Assembly (NCBI GenBank): GCA_026260175.1 | Contig: JAKCWW010000046.1 | Location: 100,647-164,646, forward strand | DNA length: 64,000 bases | Source: Reticulitermes lucifugus | Lineage: Eukaryota; Arthropoda; Insecta; Blattodea; Rhinotermitidae | Reading direction: 5' to 3' | Part shown: positions 46,236 through 58,474 of the stretch, piece by piece | Layout of the letters: each line of letters opens with the position of its first letter | Numbering within the stretch: the stretch's first letter is position 1 | Notes under the pieces: model-generated | Databases searched by the model: none | What the model was told of the DNA's origin: nothing | The model's input: the letters and a program-made list of their open reading frames with translations, nothing else | Translations under genes and position numbers: made by a program

Positions 46236-47686
46236 GCATCTGTTGGTAAATATGTATTAACTGTGATTTGCTATGCCGTCACATGTATATCTGTTTTGAT
46301 AGAGTGTAGAAATGCGAGTTGCAACAACATATTCAGCAAGTATAATTTTGTTCGATTTCAAGGAATTAATAATAGGCTTGCTTTTTTTCGATGAAACACT
46401 AAATACATATTTAAGTAATTTCATGGTACATTGAAGACTTGATAGCGGCCAAGTCTGATTAATGCTACAGTCAGCAAAAAGGACTTCACGGCAGTCCTTT
46501 GTGTTTGGCAGCCACCCAGAAGGAACTTCACCGAACGTTACAGTCAGCACGAGGCTTCTTCACTGCCTTCTCTTTACACTTCCGGCTATTAATTTTCTAA
46601 CTAAAACAGATTTCTTGGCTAATATAGACAGAGGTTAGAGATGAAGAAGCATGAAAATGTATACGGGGATGAAATGGCTGAAGATAAAGTCCAATAATAG
46701 ACGTTTAACATACTGAAGTATGACGCTAGGAAGATTTAGGAGGGATGGGAAGTTCTCGCAACCCAAGAATATTTCATTAAATTATGAGTTGTATGAGGTC
46801 CAGCGACTTATTGACGCGATAGAAGGAAGGATTTAGCCATTATTATGTGTGTCGTGAAAATATTCAACATTTTGTTTCATAAGTACTTCTTAGTGTGTAT
46901 GACTTTTCATTTCAAACGTCATTTCCTTACGCAACAATCAATGTTTCCTGTAATCTGTGCGCTTGTGCACGCGCACACAGGCTATGAAATCAGCGCACGT
47001 AGGAAATTGAAATGCGCACAAAAAATTAAATTGCAAAAATATGATAATAATAAAAACAACCAGGGTCCTTAATTTAAAAAATTAAAACTTTACAGATTGT
47101 ATTGATATTTATTTGCATCGTTAATTATATAACGTAAGAATGAAACAATATGCATAGTCATTTCCTGTTAATTTTTTGTTATCCTGTTTATTTTATGTTT
47201 TGTTAAAACATACAGTTACAATTTTAGTAGCCATGAGAATTATTATATTAACAAAAAATAATTCCATGTTTATACTTTTACGTACACTCAATTTAGTGCC
47301 CACAGGTGTGCGTAACTGGAAAAAAATTTGACCAACTTAAAATTTTCGTTTATACAGGCCATTAAAAATTAGGGAGGACATTGGCAGAAGCTCTTGTCGC
47401 ATCACGGTTTTTCTTGTGCATCCAATTTTGCCTACCGCAGTATATGATTTTATATATCCACTGTTTGAATTGTGTTCACACGGAAAGTCTACAGCACCCG
47501 CATCAAGAGATCCACATTTGATGAAACAGGGCAGAATTTTTATCCTGAATCGGTTTTGTAGGTTTCAGATTAGCAACGCGTGGTAGTACTTTTTTTGTTT
47601 TTGTTTGTCAAATTACTTTATAGGGGTGTTGTTATGTGTTTTCTGTGTTTAATGAAGGAACAAGTAAGGGCATTGATGAGTTATGA
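46236..47686. other. Unassigned AT-rich DNA
   Basis: A 97-codon minus frame (46,256-46,550) and a 75-codon plus frame (46,845-47,072) are not recognised. Low-complexity A/T patches lie around 47,020-47,230. Confidence 0.35.
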
Positions 47687-48238
47687 GTATGTTCCATAAA
47701 GCAATCGGCACAATACACAAACCCTGTTATTCGTTTATATATCTTCTACATGTTTCGGTCGCGAACGATCAGCCTCAGGCAGAATATAATACACTAACCG
47801 AAAACCACAGGGTTGTTACGTATTGTATACAATATGTTTAAACCATAGCGGGGTTCCCTTATTAAATAGGCCCATAATTTAAACTCCCTGTTCTTCATTA
47901 AAGTATATAAAATACTTGCGGTAGTTAAGCTAATATTAATTAAAATATTTTAAAATATATTAATAAATCCTGACTCAGCGTATGTAGCATTATTTTTGCG
48001 TATAATATTTATACAAACTTAGTATAAACGAGGATATTGAGTTATGCAAAATAGCAATATCCTGGTATGGTTTGAACATTTTACACATTATATCTTGTCA
48101 GTCTTGTCACTCTGCTGGTGTAGTGGAATGTTCTCCCTGAGGACGGTTGTTCGCGACCGAAACATGCAGGAGAGAAATAATTTAAAAGGAATGATATAAC
48201 AGGGGTTGTGTACTGTGATATCTGTTTTGTGGAACATA
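47687..48238. mobile_element. Inverted-repeat element with hammerhead-like motifs at both ends
   Basis: Outer arms about 47,687-47,726 and 48,193-48,238 are inverted relatives (ACACAAACCCTGTTAT against ACACAACCCCTGTTAT). Inside each arm is a motif: 48,131-48,177 has stem I TCTCC/GGAGA, CTGAGGA, a stem capped by TTCG, and GAAACATGC; 47,743-47,785 (minus) has TTCT/AGAA and the same TTCG loop. The centre is AT-rich and non-coding. Confidence 0.65.
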
Positions 48239-48539
48239 TCTAATGAAGTGTACGGTTAAAGATTAAACAATTTAAGGGTCGATTATTGTTAACTGTCGCT
48301 GCGGTTTCCCTACCTTCCTGTTTTCCATTAAGCTTTTGGTCTTACCAACCGCAGTGTTTCCGGGAACGCAACCGTTGTGGTTAGACAGAGATTTCAGTAT
48401 GTCCTGAAATATAGAGCCTATACATAGGCCTGTGCCTTACCACGTCAATAAATCAGTTCGTGTATTATAAAATAGCACTATGAAGACAGAATTTGAATAT
48501 TCAAGATTGAAGATTCTGGGATGTTAAGCAGTGTCGACT

Positions 48540-48722
48540 GGTAGTTACTGAAGTGTCGAGGGTTCCTAGTGCGTGCATCTTCAGGGTCGAATCTAAGAAG
48601 GGTGAACTCAGACTGCTTGACCCTGGGGATGAAGTTACCAATGTCCTTCGAAACGTTATTTCCCAATCGACATGGCGTAGCACCCTGGAATATCGAGGTG
48701 GGAACCTCAAATCACTACAAAT
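48540..48722. repeat. Hammerhead-like hairpin repeat, copy 4
   Basis: On the left, the minus-strand half motif CCTGAAGATGCACGC; on the right, CCCTGGGGATGAAG with CCTTCGAAACGTTA (stem II GAAG/CTTC). Then GAGGTGGGAACCTCAAAT, related to the shared segment near 9,290, 34,570 and 42,470. Reading frames on both strands over it are by-products. Confidence 0.55.
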
Positions 48723-48978
48723 ATGTATTTGCTTATCAAGCATCCTTTGTGTATTGTCAAGTGTCATGCTGTCCAGAAACCTATAGCAGTGATGTTAATT
48801 ACGTAGGACCTATAGTTCAGTTAGTAGGGGTTCTTTATGCTTCCTTTTAGGCATTTCCAAATGCAGCATAACGATTCGACTGTGCAAATTATGTATAGAT
48901 CTTATTAGTGGGAAGGAATGCTGCGCCATGTTTCGGCACAAGGAAATTATCTACACTCTGGAACGAAACAAAGAGGCA

Positions 48979-49225
48979 GATGAGACCTGCGCTCTTCTGG
49001 GATATTACGCTGCTTCCTGTGGTAATTGTTTACCAACGTTTCGGGACAACGTATCTGTCCCATCTTCAAGGTGCCTTCGCATATAAAATCTACGTCATGG
49101 TGCCGGCTTTCTTTTCTCCTCGGACTCTTGACCCTTGAAGATGGGACAGATACGTTGTCCCGAAACGTCGGTAGACAATTACCACACGACGCTGCGTAAT
49201 ATCCCAGAAGAGCGCACGTCTCATC
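48979..49225. repeat. Long near-perfect inverted repeat with paired hammerhead-like motifs
   Basis: Arms 48,979-49,071 and 49,132-49,225 are about 93 bases each with few mismatches, loop about 60. Each contains CTTGAAGATGGGACAGATAC, then GTTGTCCCGAAACGT; stem II is GGGACA/TGTCCC and stem I ACC/GGT. Reading frames at 48,908-49,300 arise from the arms. Confidence 0.85.
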
Positions 49226-49859
49226 AACATCGCGGCGGAAGCCTGAAATCAAGGAAAGGGGCGGATCTGTAACGCATGCGCAATCACAGACGCGTAACAT
49301 CTTTCAGGCTACTTAATGCCTCAGTCATATTACATGCTTTTCAGTTTATTACAGAAGGACCTTATCATTAACGCTGTGTTTAAAGCCACGTTAATAATAA
49401 AATACTTTGTCCATTTTGCTGGTTTGCTTTCCCATGTCTGTTACGTGGATACGCATGGCCAACAAGCCTGCGGGCTTTGCCAATAGTACAAAAGCAGGTT
49501 GTTGTAATTACTGGCTTCTTGTCTGCTTCGTACCAGGAAATAGAGGTGTCACAAACATTAGCATTATCGAAATACATCGTGTTCTCTCTCCCTCTGTTCT
49601 CCCCATGGTTCAAATGCCTTTATGAATGACACTGGTGGCAGAAGGAGGCACGTTTTCAGAGCCCCTTCGTTTTGTAATATCTGACGCTAATGACAGATAA
49701 CGTGATATTACATTGTATTCCTTCACCTCCAGATGTCCTGATTCTTAAAATGGTTGTATTATTTAAAAAAAAAACTCATGAACGCGTAGAAAGTTTCTTC
49801 TATCCGTATTTCCGTATGTTTAATTTCCGAAAATTCTGAGACTTTTTGATATAGTTTGG
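49226..49859. other. Unassigned DNA
   Basis: Opposed 77- and 72-codon frames (49,380-49,625) overlap and neither is recognised. No repeat seen. Confidence 0.35.
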
Positions 49860-50114
49860 CATAGGCGTAACTTGGAGTGTGCAAACGGAGGCAAATTCCC
49901 CTCCAACATTTTTTCTACCTAAGAATAGTTTTTTGGCTACTGAATTGAGGAGGGGCAAATAAAAATAGAGATAATTTTAAAGGATTATTTGGGTGTCTTA
50001 AAGACAGAAAAAATGAAAAATCTGGTTCTATGGGAAGTAGAATAGAGGCATCCTAATGCTCATGGTCGATTTTGCAATCCACCCCCCAATGCTGTTTGCC
50101 AAGTTACGTCTATA
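49860..50114. mobile_element. Short DNA element with 15-bp terminal inverted repeats
   Basis: ATAGGCGTAACTTGG (49,861-49,875) and CCAAGTTACGTCTAT (50,099-50,113) are inverted with one mismatch. The interior (255 bases in all) has no coding capacity. No convincing target duplication, so the superfamily is open. Confidence 0.65.
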
Positions 50115-51003
50115 AACTTTGGTGTGGAAACCTATATTAAAAGCTGGAGGGACAATTTAATTTTGTTTCCTGTAAATCCAATTTTAACTGGGCTTTATGC
50201 GACGCTAAAATCGAACATAGATTTTCTTAAGAATGAATAACAAGAAATGAAAGATAAATGAAACATTCACAATAATTTACTACAAAACATTGATATCTGA
50301 CATACGTACGGCATCAAACTATGTGGGTGAGAACACATTTTATGTTCTTTTATGATGAAAAACAATTCTCTTTGGTACGCGGACTTAAAATTTCCGCCTT
50401 TCCAGGTGTGAAACCCATGTTTCACTTTTTCCATGAATGCCACATAAGTTCCTGGTAATACAAACAGATAGAAAGGTATGGTTACGTGAAAGAAAATGAC
50501 TTAAAATTAATTCTTTTATTACGCCTCTTCCCCATTTCAACCCATTAAGACCTTCTGTTGTACATCTGAAGAAATCTGTGATCACCAATTTTTGTAGATA
50601 ACGCATGTTTAAAAATGAGCATCTCTTAACGAAAATTAGCAGGGAGAACTGATGAATCGGGACTGCGAATCATGTGGGAGTTGAGAGTGTACTGTTGTAT
50701 AGTGTGTAAAATTTATTCTCATTTAAAAAATGCAAGTTTATTTTCATTTAAATAATGCCATTATTTCAAATTGCTTGATTGTAAGATACGTTCATGTCTT
50801 GAATACAAACAAAAATGGAGGGTAACATTAAAATGTGTGTTCTAACTTTGTTTTGTCATTTTTGTGATCACTGGATGTGATTTAGTCAAAATTAGCTTAT
50901 TCCGTGTCTGGGGTCGAAAAAGTTGAAACACTGTTTTTTAGTGTAATTGGTGAAAATGGAGATTATTAAGTTACATTTTATTTCCGAACCCTAGCTTCAA
51001 AAG
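50115..51003. other. Unassigned AT-rich DNA
   Basis: A 73-codon minus frame (50,385-50,606) is not recognised. A small direct repeat of TTTATTYTCATTTAAAWAATG occurs twice near 50,710-50,760. Confidence 0.35.
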
Positions 51004-51052
51004 CAGTTATTATTATTATTATTATTATTATTATCATCATCATCATCATCAT
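51004..51052. repeat. (ATT)n(ATC)n compound microsatellite
   Basis: About nine ATT then six ATC units. It may be the 3' tail of the minus-strand LINE whose coding end lies about 170 bases to the right. Confidence 0.85.
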
Positions 51053-51194
51053 TTCTGTACAGAATATTTACAATTATGAAATATAACGTATAACGTATAA
51101 CGTATGAAGGAAAAGTTTGCTTCAATGAAACAGTGTTCCTTCTAGAAACATAAAAAATTGACGTTTTTGTCCCAAAAGGAAGGACAATTTTTTT

Positions 51195-51610
51195 ATTCAT
51201 TGTAAACATTACTATGGCAAAGCTCCTCGGTTGGCGCCTCCTAATGCATTTATTAATTGAGTGGTCTCTCTTACGACAGGTCCATAGCCTCTTCCAAAGC
51301 AAATTCTCCACATAGTGCAATTTAGTGCTTCCTCTTCCAATTTCCAGTATCTTCTCTTTTCCTTAAGGTCATCCAGTAGCTTCTTATGTCTTCTTCTTCG
51401 TCTTCCCGTCACTTCTATACTTCCCTCTACCTTTCCTTCAGTAACTTTTTTAGAAGGCAGTCCCTACGCAAGATGTGACCAATCCAGTTAGGCTTCGTTC
51501 TTTTTATTTTTTGTAGGATATTCCTCTCCTCCTTGATTCTTTGTAATACTTTTTGGTTTCTAGCACGGTCGGTCCAGCTGATCTTCTCCATCCTTCTCCA
51601 GGATCAAATT
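51195..51610 (-). mobile_element. Second LINE family, C-terminal end
   Basis: Minus-strand translation: SWRRMEKISWTDRARNQKVL, RIKEERNILQKIKRTKPNW and IGHILRRDCLLKK. After one frame shift it reads EGKVEGSIEVTGRRRRRHKK, LLDDLKEKRRYWKLEEEAL and WRICFGRGYGPVVRETTQ, then stop-free codons to about 51,215. This is the common C-terminus of an insect LINE reverse-transcriptase protein; the polymerase domain itself is missing by 5' truncation near 51,600. Confidence 0.88.
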
Positions 51611-52369
51611 TTAAAATTTCCTAATATATAAGATGTTAAATTTCAAATGATGTTAAACGTTTGCGTAATTATATTTTACATGACTGAAAAAATGATGAGA
51701 AAAGACAACTTACACCGGATGCGTACAAGCCTAATGGCGCCAGTAGAAGTAATTGATTTACACATAACAGAGGCATAATTTCCAAACTACGTGCTATTCA
51801 AATAAATTCCTACAGCCGTTGTGTGATCAACGTGATGATGAAAATGAAGTTTGGAATATGTAAGTTCTCCCAGATCTTTTATGGATTCAGTGCTTATAAT
51901 ACAATATTTATACAGTTTGTACTCAAAAGAGCAGGATAGTTTTAAGAAGGAACTAACAATAATAAGAAAATAATAAATAATAGTAATAATTCAATTAATT
52001 TCTTTTGTTAATTTTAATGTGCTGACGCAACAGCCAAATAGAAAATTACAAGGGCAGCACAGGAGTATGTTAAATAACTAACAACAAATATAACACATGA
52101 GAAATAATGAAACAATGAAAATAAGAGTATGAAATTTAACAAAACCTCAAGGAGAACAGACCTTCCATTAAATATGCCACTATCCCTACTGATGGCATCA
52201 GCCGCCGAAGGTCACCTAGCGGAGTGACAGCTGCGACGTTTTGAGATTTCGAGTCGGCAAAGGAAGGCTGATGGTTTGAAAAGAATGGGGAATAATTAGA
52301 GCCATTTTAGGCATTAAGTTAAAAAGGCGCCTTTAGATAACTCCCGAACACTTAAGGTATGAAATTTCA
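51611..52369. other. Unassigned AT-rich DNA
   Basis: It starts where the LINE truncates. A-rich patches lie around 51,950-52,140; no frame or repeat recognised. Confidence 0.35.
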
Positions 52370-52465
52370 GGTTAAAGTAAACTAAAGTAAAATAAAATAA
52401 AATAAAGTAAAGTGAAGTGAAGTAAGGTGGCGTGAAGTGAAGTAAAGCAAAGCAGAGTAAGAGGA
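52370..52465 (+). repeat. Pentanucleotide array (AAAGT/AAAAT/GAAGT)n
   Basis: TAAAATAAAATAAAATAAAG followed by GTGAAGTGAAGTAAGG; period five, grading into purine-rich DNA to about 52,510. Three overlapping minus frames with repeated FTLLYF-like stretches come from it. Confidence 0.85.
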
Positions 52466-53081
52466 GGTGGAGGGAAGAGACAGAGAAGGAAACAAGAAGA
52501 GGCAAAGAGGAGAAGAGCATTTGTAGCGTCCACCTCTGTAGTGTGAGCAAGTGTCATTACAAACGCACGTGTTTGCACAATTCGTACTTCCAATCCGCCC
52601 AGTTCCAAGTTCCTGGATAGAAAACATTTTTCATTTACGACAATACGGACAGAACGAGAAATGACTAGTCTTCTTACGGAGGGGAAGGGGTGACGTAATA
52701 TCCTCCCCTTTGCCGGCACCTCCTGAACACACTTCTGAGACACGTCACCAACGAGACAAAGTGGTGATTTCCGGTTTCAGTAAAGGGGGAAGCCCTCCCC
52801 GCACGTTGCGGCCCCGGATATAGGAATATGGCGTAAACTATCGACGTATAACAAGAAAGAAATACATGTATGTGAGTGGCTCGATGCTTGGGCGCTATAG
52901 CATCGCCATTATGAGCTTGTTTTTGTCTGCGAGGGCCGATAACGTGCCTGAAGCTTGAGAGATAATAGAATGAACAGCTACAACTTATTTTGCACAAGGA
53001 GCGGTGGTCGAGAGATGAGTGTAAGAGTGGTGTATAACTCCTTGCAATTGCTCTCATTTCGAGGCAAATTTCTTAATGCAT
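52466..53081. other. GC-richer unassigned DNA
   Basis: A 127-codon minus frame (52,674-53,057) covers a CpG-containing stretch (CCCGCACGTTGCGGCCCCGG near 52,798). No domain recognised; a decayed exon or repeat are both possible. Confidence 0.35.
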
Positions 53082-53310
53082 GGAGTCATGGTAGCGTATT
53101 ATGTATAGCAGCCATGCTGCGGCACGGATGATCTAGGATCGTGGTTGATTCCAGGCATGGGCAAGAGATTTTTCTCTATTTAGAAGCATCCAGACAGACT
53201 CTGGGGCCCACGTAGCGTCCTATTCACCTGTAGTGGGGACGCTTTTTCCGGGGGTAAATCTGCCGGAGAGTGAAGCTGAGCACATGCCTTCCTCTGTTGC
53301 TGTGTTTAAG
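53082..53310 (+). mobile_element. tRNA-derived SINE (SINE family 1), 3' end altered
   Basis: CATGGTAGCGTATTATGTAT (box-A-like), GTGGTTGATTCCAGGC (box-B-like), GACAGACTCTGGGGCCCACG, GTAGTGGGGACGC, GGGGGTAAATCTGCCGG. Same order as at 45,168 but the last third differs. Confidence 0.8.
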
Positions 53311-55199
53311 AATGAGTGGAATTATAACTTTGTGTTCTCATATGACTTCATAACTACCTTACATTTTCGTGGTGCTGCCATTCTGTTAAAACTGTCATTG
53401 TCTTCCTGCATCATATCTTGAAATTTAACGTTCAAAGCTTAATTTGAAACGTTTGTAAAAAGAAACTGCTAAGAAGCGTATCTGGGACGTGAGACAGAGA
53501 TAGTAATAAAATCACGAAGGAATAGAATAGTGAAAAACTTCCCCAAATTGTATCAGGATGACCGATGAAGAAGTTTACATGGGATGGGGAATGTAACGTC
53601 CATGGCAGATATGAGTAAAGGACACAGAATTCTGTATGCATTGCCCATATCTGGCAGCTTTTAGTTGGAAAAGCTGAAAGGAAGAATCACTTGGGAGACA
53701 TAGTTGCAAATTCGAGAATACGACTTTTATTAAGGAGTCTTGAAGGAATATGTTTTCAGAGTATTAACTGAATTTATCTGGTTTCTCTTAGGGCCCAGTG
53801 GTCCGCGTGGTGAGCGTGATAGTGGGTGATAATTTGCCATGAAAAGTGGGGTATTACTTGACTCTTAGCACGTTATCAGCTTTTTGAAAGACGCTGTTTT
53901 ATCGATTTAGTTCAGTGGGTTACAGAATTACACCCTGTGAACTGTACTTTACGTAGCGTGATTTCTTCAGTTACATTCCACTTGTACAGATTTTCCCTGC
54001 AGCCCACACTTGATATTATTACGTGAAAGTTGTCCAAGAAATTACTGCGATTCATTTCCTAAGTCATTATTCGTCGTCATCGCCATCTTGTTGTTTATCA
54101 CAATAGTACGTACGTCGTGGCTTGCATTACGAAGGCACACGTTTGGTATTTCAGTGGGGAAATGGCTACATTGTCATTTTTCTTTAGTCATCCCGGTAAA
54201 TTCTGCCCAAGACAATGCTTCGAACACTGACTTTCATTTAAAGTGCATACACAACTTTCATTATAAAGACCAGTCAGCAGTGTATTTTCACTGTGTGGTC
54301 AAACACAGAGCATCTTAATGTGAGAGTCAGGGAAATATAGTCATATCTGGGTTTTAAACAGTTAAAATAGACCATCTGTGTCAATTTATCATCGATGGCT
54401 ATTCTTTCAGACGCCATCCGGCGCCACATAACATGAACAGTTCATACAGCTCGATAAAATAGCCAAATATGTGACTGTACTACTTGATAATTCTATGTAT
54501 CAACCCCACTAGACTCGTAGTGAAACGTTGTGTTCTAAACAAATACACTCAGTGCTTGTAATTTTATTCTGCTCAGGGCCTTGTGTAGTTGCCTACGCTG
54601 TAGGATATGCGACTGGCCCGGCAAACAGTTGCGCTCCGAAGTCCATTCACAGCAGTCATTACCAGTTAATAACCATTTGCTATGTAGACTAGTGAAAACA
54701 TTTGCAATTACGAAATGGGTTTCAGGGAATGCTTTCTCTTTTCGTGTATTTCAGTTTCATTTAGTGCCTTTATTTTCACAACTTTTTTCTTTCCAATTGG
54801 AATTTTATTGGAATTGTTACAAAATTTGTGGACAAAGTTTGTATCATTATACCCACTTCATCGAATGTCGCTATGTAATAAATAAGACTCCTGCTTCTTA
54901 AGTGCTAGATCGCGGGATAGGGTCTCGTTCTGTATGCAGGTTTGCTGATTGAGATATTTATGGTTTTCTTTAGTTTCTCCAAAGAAATTCCAGAAGAATG
55001 CTTCAACTTAAGCCTCGACGCTTCGTTCCACATTGCTTCCGTTTCATTTTCACTAATTATTTTAACATTCGACGCCTGAATTTATAGTTTGAGCTGCTGG
55101 CAGTGTCGTTACGTAAACCTCAAATAAATGAAATATAACCACAAAGTCTACCCATACTTAGGGTTTTGAAGTATTCTACGCGTAGACGTTAATTAAGTA
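53311..55199. other. Unassigned DNA
   Basis: Two plus frames of about 100 codons (54,010-54,318 and 54,581-54,901) are not recognised. CTAGACTCGTAGTGAAACG near 54,509 faintly recalls the hairpin repeats but lacks a convincing core. Confidence 0.35.
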
Positions 55200-55440
55200 A
55201 GGGAAGAGTGAACACCGAAAGATGTGGAAAGAAGAATTAGGGGAATTATTACGGTTTAAGGCTGAGAAAGGAAATGAGATGTTCAGAGGAGAGAGAACAA
55301 GAGAAAAAGAACAAAAGAACAAAGAGAAAGTAATGAAAAATAAGGAATAATGTGAGTAAGGCAGAAAGGTCGTAAGTAGATATGCAAAAGTACGGAAAGG
55401 AGGTTGGATAAAGAGAATGTACAGGGCAATTAAAAAATAA
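55200..55440 (+). repeat. Polypurine tract
   Basis: Strong A/G bias (GAGAGAACAAGAGAAAAAG, GGAAAGGAGGTTGG). The 85-codon minus frame over it, rich in F, L and S, is an artefact. Confidence 0.7.
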
Positions 55441-55684
55441 GTAGAAAAATTTGATATTTAATGAACTGCGCAAATATATGTGAAAATAAATTCTTATGTA
55501 AAGCACATGTAAATTCTGTGTGTTTTTTAAATCCCTGTCGGAAATTAATTCCCCTTGTGCCCGTCAAGGGCCCACATGTTGTGAAAATGATTTTTTTCAG
55601 AGGGAAAGCATTTCTGCTTTTTTCCAATTTGCGAAAACAGATTTAGTGAGGGGCGTGCAACGTAGGTTTAGTAAGTGCTACTGA

Positions 55685-56400
55685 AGGAATGTCAATTGGC
55701 ACGTGGTGTAAGTAGTTCGGAAACAAAGCTTGTATCTGCAAGGGAAATTGTCCTGGTCGCCCGTGGTCGCTGCTGAAACGTAAAGTGGAAGGAAAACCTT
55801 GCAACGCAGCAGAGGTTATCGGAGTTGCATTTGCCCAAGCAACAGCATTGCGTTTTATCTGGACGCATTTACTCTTGAAAGCTTACAAGTTACGGTTGGT
55901 ATAGGCCTTAGAATTTAAGGAGAAACTCAAAGGATACAAGTTGTTATGTGCGTTTTGAGATAAACTGTAAGAGTGTGGCTTGGCAACATGTCTTGCTTTC
56001 AGTGACGAAGCCACATTACACATGAACGGCGAAGTCAAGCTCCATAACACTCGTGACTCTGAGGTTCCAAAAATCCTCACCTTCGTCGAAATGAACGAGA
56101 CTTCCGAGAAGTGAATTCATGTGTGGCCATTTTATTTCACAATATTTATAACTCTTTACGTTTCACATAAATTCAGTCAACTGGAACATTACTTGGACAA
56201 CTTAATTAACATGCTTATACCTTAATTTCACGAATATTCCGCTATTTCACCTTCCAGCAAAAGTGTGGATTCGTCACCATTATAAGCGAAGAAACATCTG
56301 AATAACCATTACCACGGCGATGGAGGAGACGTGATATTGAAGAAGTCGACGTTTGGCCCTTCTGCCTCACCTCCCCTGTTATTAAATGGCCTGACAACAA
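55685..56400 (+). pseudogene. Tc1/mariner-type transposase fossil
   Basis: Successive plus-strand segments follow the order of an insect Tc1/mariner-type transposase: CKGNCPGRPWS (linker after the HTH), ATALRFIWTHLLLKAYKLRL, then AFSDEATLHMNGEVKLHN containing the first catalytic Asp (codon 56,004-56,006). After further breaks it reads YFTFQQKCGF and LPRRWRRRDIEEVD with PVIKWPD. Where the family has Asp after F-Q-Q this copy has Lys (56,261-56,263). Several stops and frame changes are present and the N-terminal HTH and last part were not traced. The intact enzyme would cut DNA at TA; this copy is dead. Terminal repeats were not found. Confidence 0.82.
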
Positions 56401-58439
56401 TTTAATCAATATGCCAAGCTGTGCAATGGAACATTGTTACTGACGCCAAATATTTAACTCTTATCTTGCGTAGCTCTCCAATTTAATTCAGTATTATAAA
56501 CAAGGCTCATAGAAAAGCTCTGAAATCTTCACCATTTCCTTCATGATTCTAATGAACTGAGCTAATCACATACTATATAGAGGGCACGAAGTATTAAGGT
56601 TTCCTTCTGTTCATCTTGATGTAGATTACATACTTTCTGAACGTCAACTTTATTCAGATAGTTGGAAATATTTTAAAGAATTGCAAACTTAGAGGTACAA
56701 GACTATAGAAAACACACGATGACCCATAATCATCACATTTTTAGTGTGAATACTAGCTCCGTGGAGCAGAGTCATTATTCAGAAGCTGCTAGTTACTCAG
56801 ATATTGAAGAAATTTCCACATTATTTGTGGACGATAAATCTAGTCTACACAATCACTACCTATGCGTGATCCATTTAATATTACATTTTCATCTACGCCT
56901 ACATATCCAGGTAGTATCGTCTCTTCAGTTATTATATACATGTTCAGTCTTACACAAAAATTATTTTGTATCCTTTGACAAAAATGGATTTGTATGTTCA
57001 CAAACATTCTCATACCTAATGTGACAATCAAGATGAATGACTCCACATAGACCTTACCGTCGTTACATTTTACCGTCGTGACATTTTACCGTCTTATGTT
57101 TTACTATTTTATTATTAATTTTAAGGACTGAAACGTATTGCAATATTTAGATAATACAATAACAACTAAGATATTGGAGGTCTTTAGCATCTCTTTGCTG
57201 CTTGCTGTGTGATCCGACAATATCGTAGGGAATGCATAGGCTTCCTATGATCCGAAAGTATTTGAAAAGTCTACGTCAGGGTACAAAACTGAGGCACATG
57301 GCTACGAGACCGATAAAATGTGGCTCCGTATTACGACACATAGACTCTGTTTAGTATAATGATTCTACAGTCACGAGCAGAAGGAATATTTTATTGATTT
57401 GTCATTCCAGGCGAATTTGTGGGTCTTGTGTTAAAATGGTGACATGAGTTCCGATTGGTCAAACATAAACATATAGAAACTGAACTGATCTGTCTATCTT
57501 AACGCGATTCCATATGTGTGTGTATTTGTCATACTTCTAATGCGTGCGACGTATACCGCCCGTTTAATTCTTCTTCATATAATCGCCATATAACGTGAAT
57601 AATACAAATTATGAAGCTCCTGGTTGTTAAAATCTTCTCTCCCGGCCGAGGAAAAGACTTGTCATTTAGCGACTCCTGTTTTCAGGGTTAAACATCTCAT
57701 TTCCCTTTTCTAGCAGTTGTTTGCTACACAGCAATCTAGGTCTTGGTAAACATCAGTTGGAAGTGTTAGTCCCAGCCCATCTAACGCTCTGCACTGAGTC
57801 CTCCTTAAGCTGACTGTTACTGCTTGCTCGACATGTTCCTGTTTGCATATTTTAAGTCAGTGCTCAAGACGTCCCTGACGATAGGTCTTGATGTCACCTC
57901 GTCTTACGAAGTATTCTTTTTAAGTTTGCTATACAAACGTATGAAAATTGCTGTGATTTGCGGCTTGTGGTTTCTGTACCTTCACGCAAATTTGTTTCGG
58001 CTGATTGCAAAGCAGGAAAGGAAAACGTTTTGTTAAAATCGCATTCTTTCGGCAGGAAACAATTTGGAATGGAGTGACTGGCATGACTAGTAAATTGAAA
58101 TTACTAACCTACAGGCTCTGTGTTCCTTACAAGCTTAGGAGATCTTTAATCAGTGGTTTCTGTAACCAAACTACTCTCTGGACATTTCCCGAAAAATGTT
58201 TTGTACATGCGCATGAGTTCCTAAGAAGAAATAAATTTCTGTTGACTGTACATCACCTGTCACACTCAGATATATAGGTCAGTATTGTAACTGCAGAGAA
58301 AGTTATTCGAAATTAGGCCTACATTTTATCATCTGTGAAAATGATAAGATATAAAAGTATATGAAATTAAATAACCCATAGTAGCCTTGTGCGTTTTATG
58401 TTTTGAATAGTGGTCACAAGTATCGGCTAATGAGCATTA
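56401..58439. other. Unassigned DNA
   Basis: Frames at 56,719-57,024 (101 codons) and 58,005-58,277 (90 codons) are not recognised. TAGGCCTA at 58,314. TTACCGTCGTKACATTTTACC is a small tandem near 57,055-57,090. Confidence 0.35.
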
Positions 58440-58474
58440 GCAGATCTATCCAGCATTTGAAAAGCACTATTGAA

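Noticed and set aside
48501-49300. Several frames on both strands of 75-117 codons
   Set aside because: They fall in inverted repeats, which generate mirrored frames.
52314-52743. Three overlapping minus-strand frames with repeated FTLLYF-like stretches
   Set aside because: They translate a pentanucleotide array.
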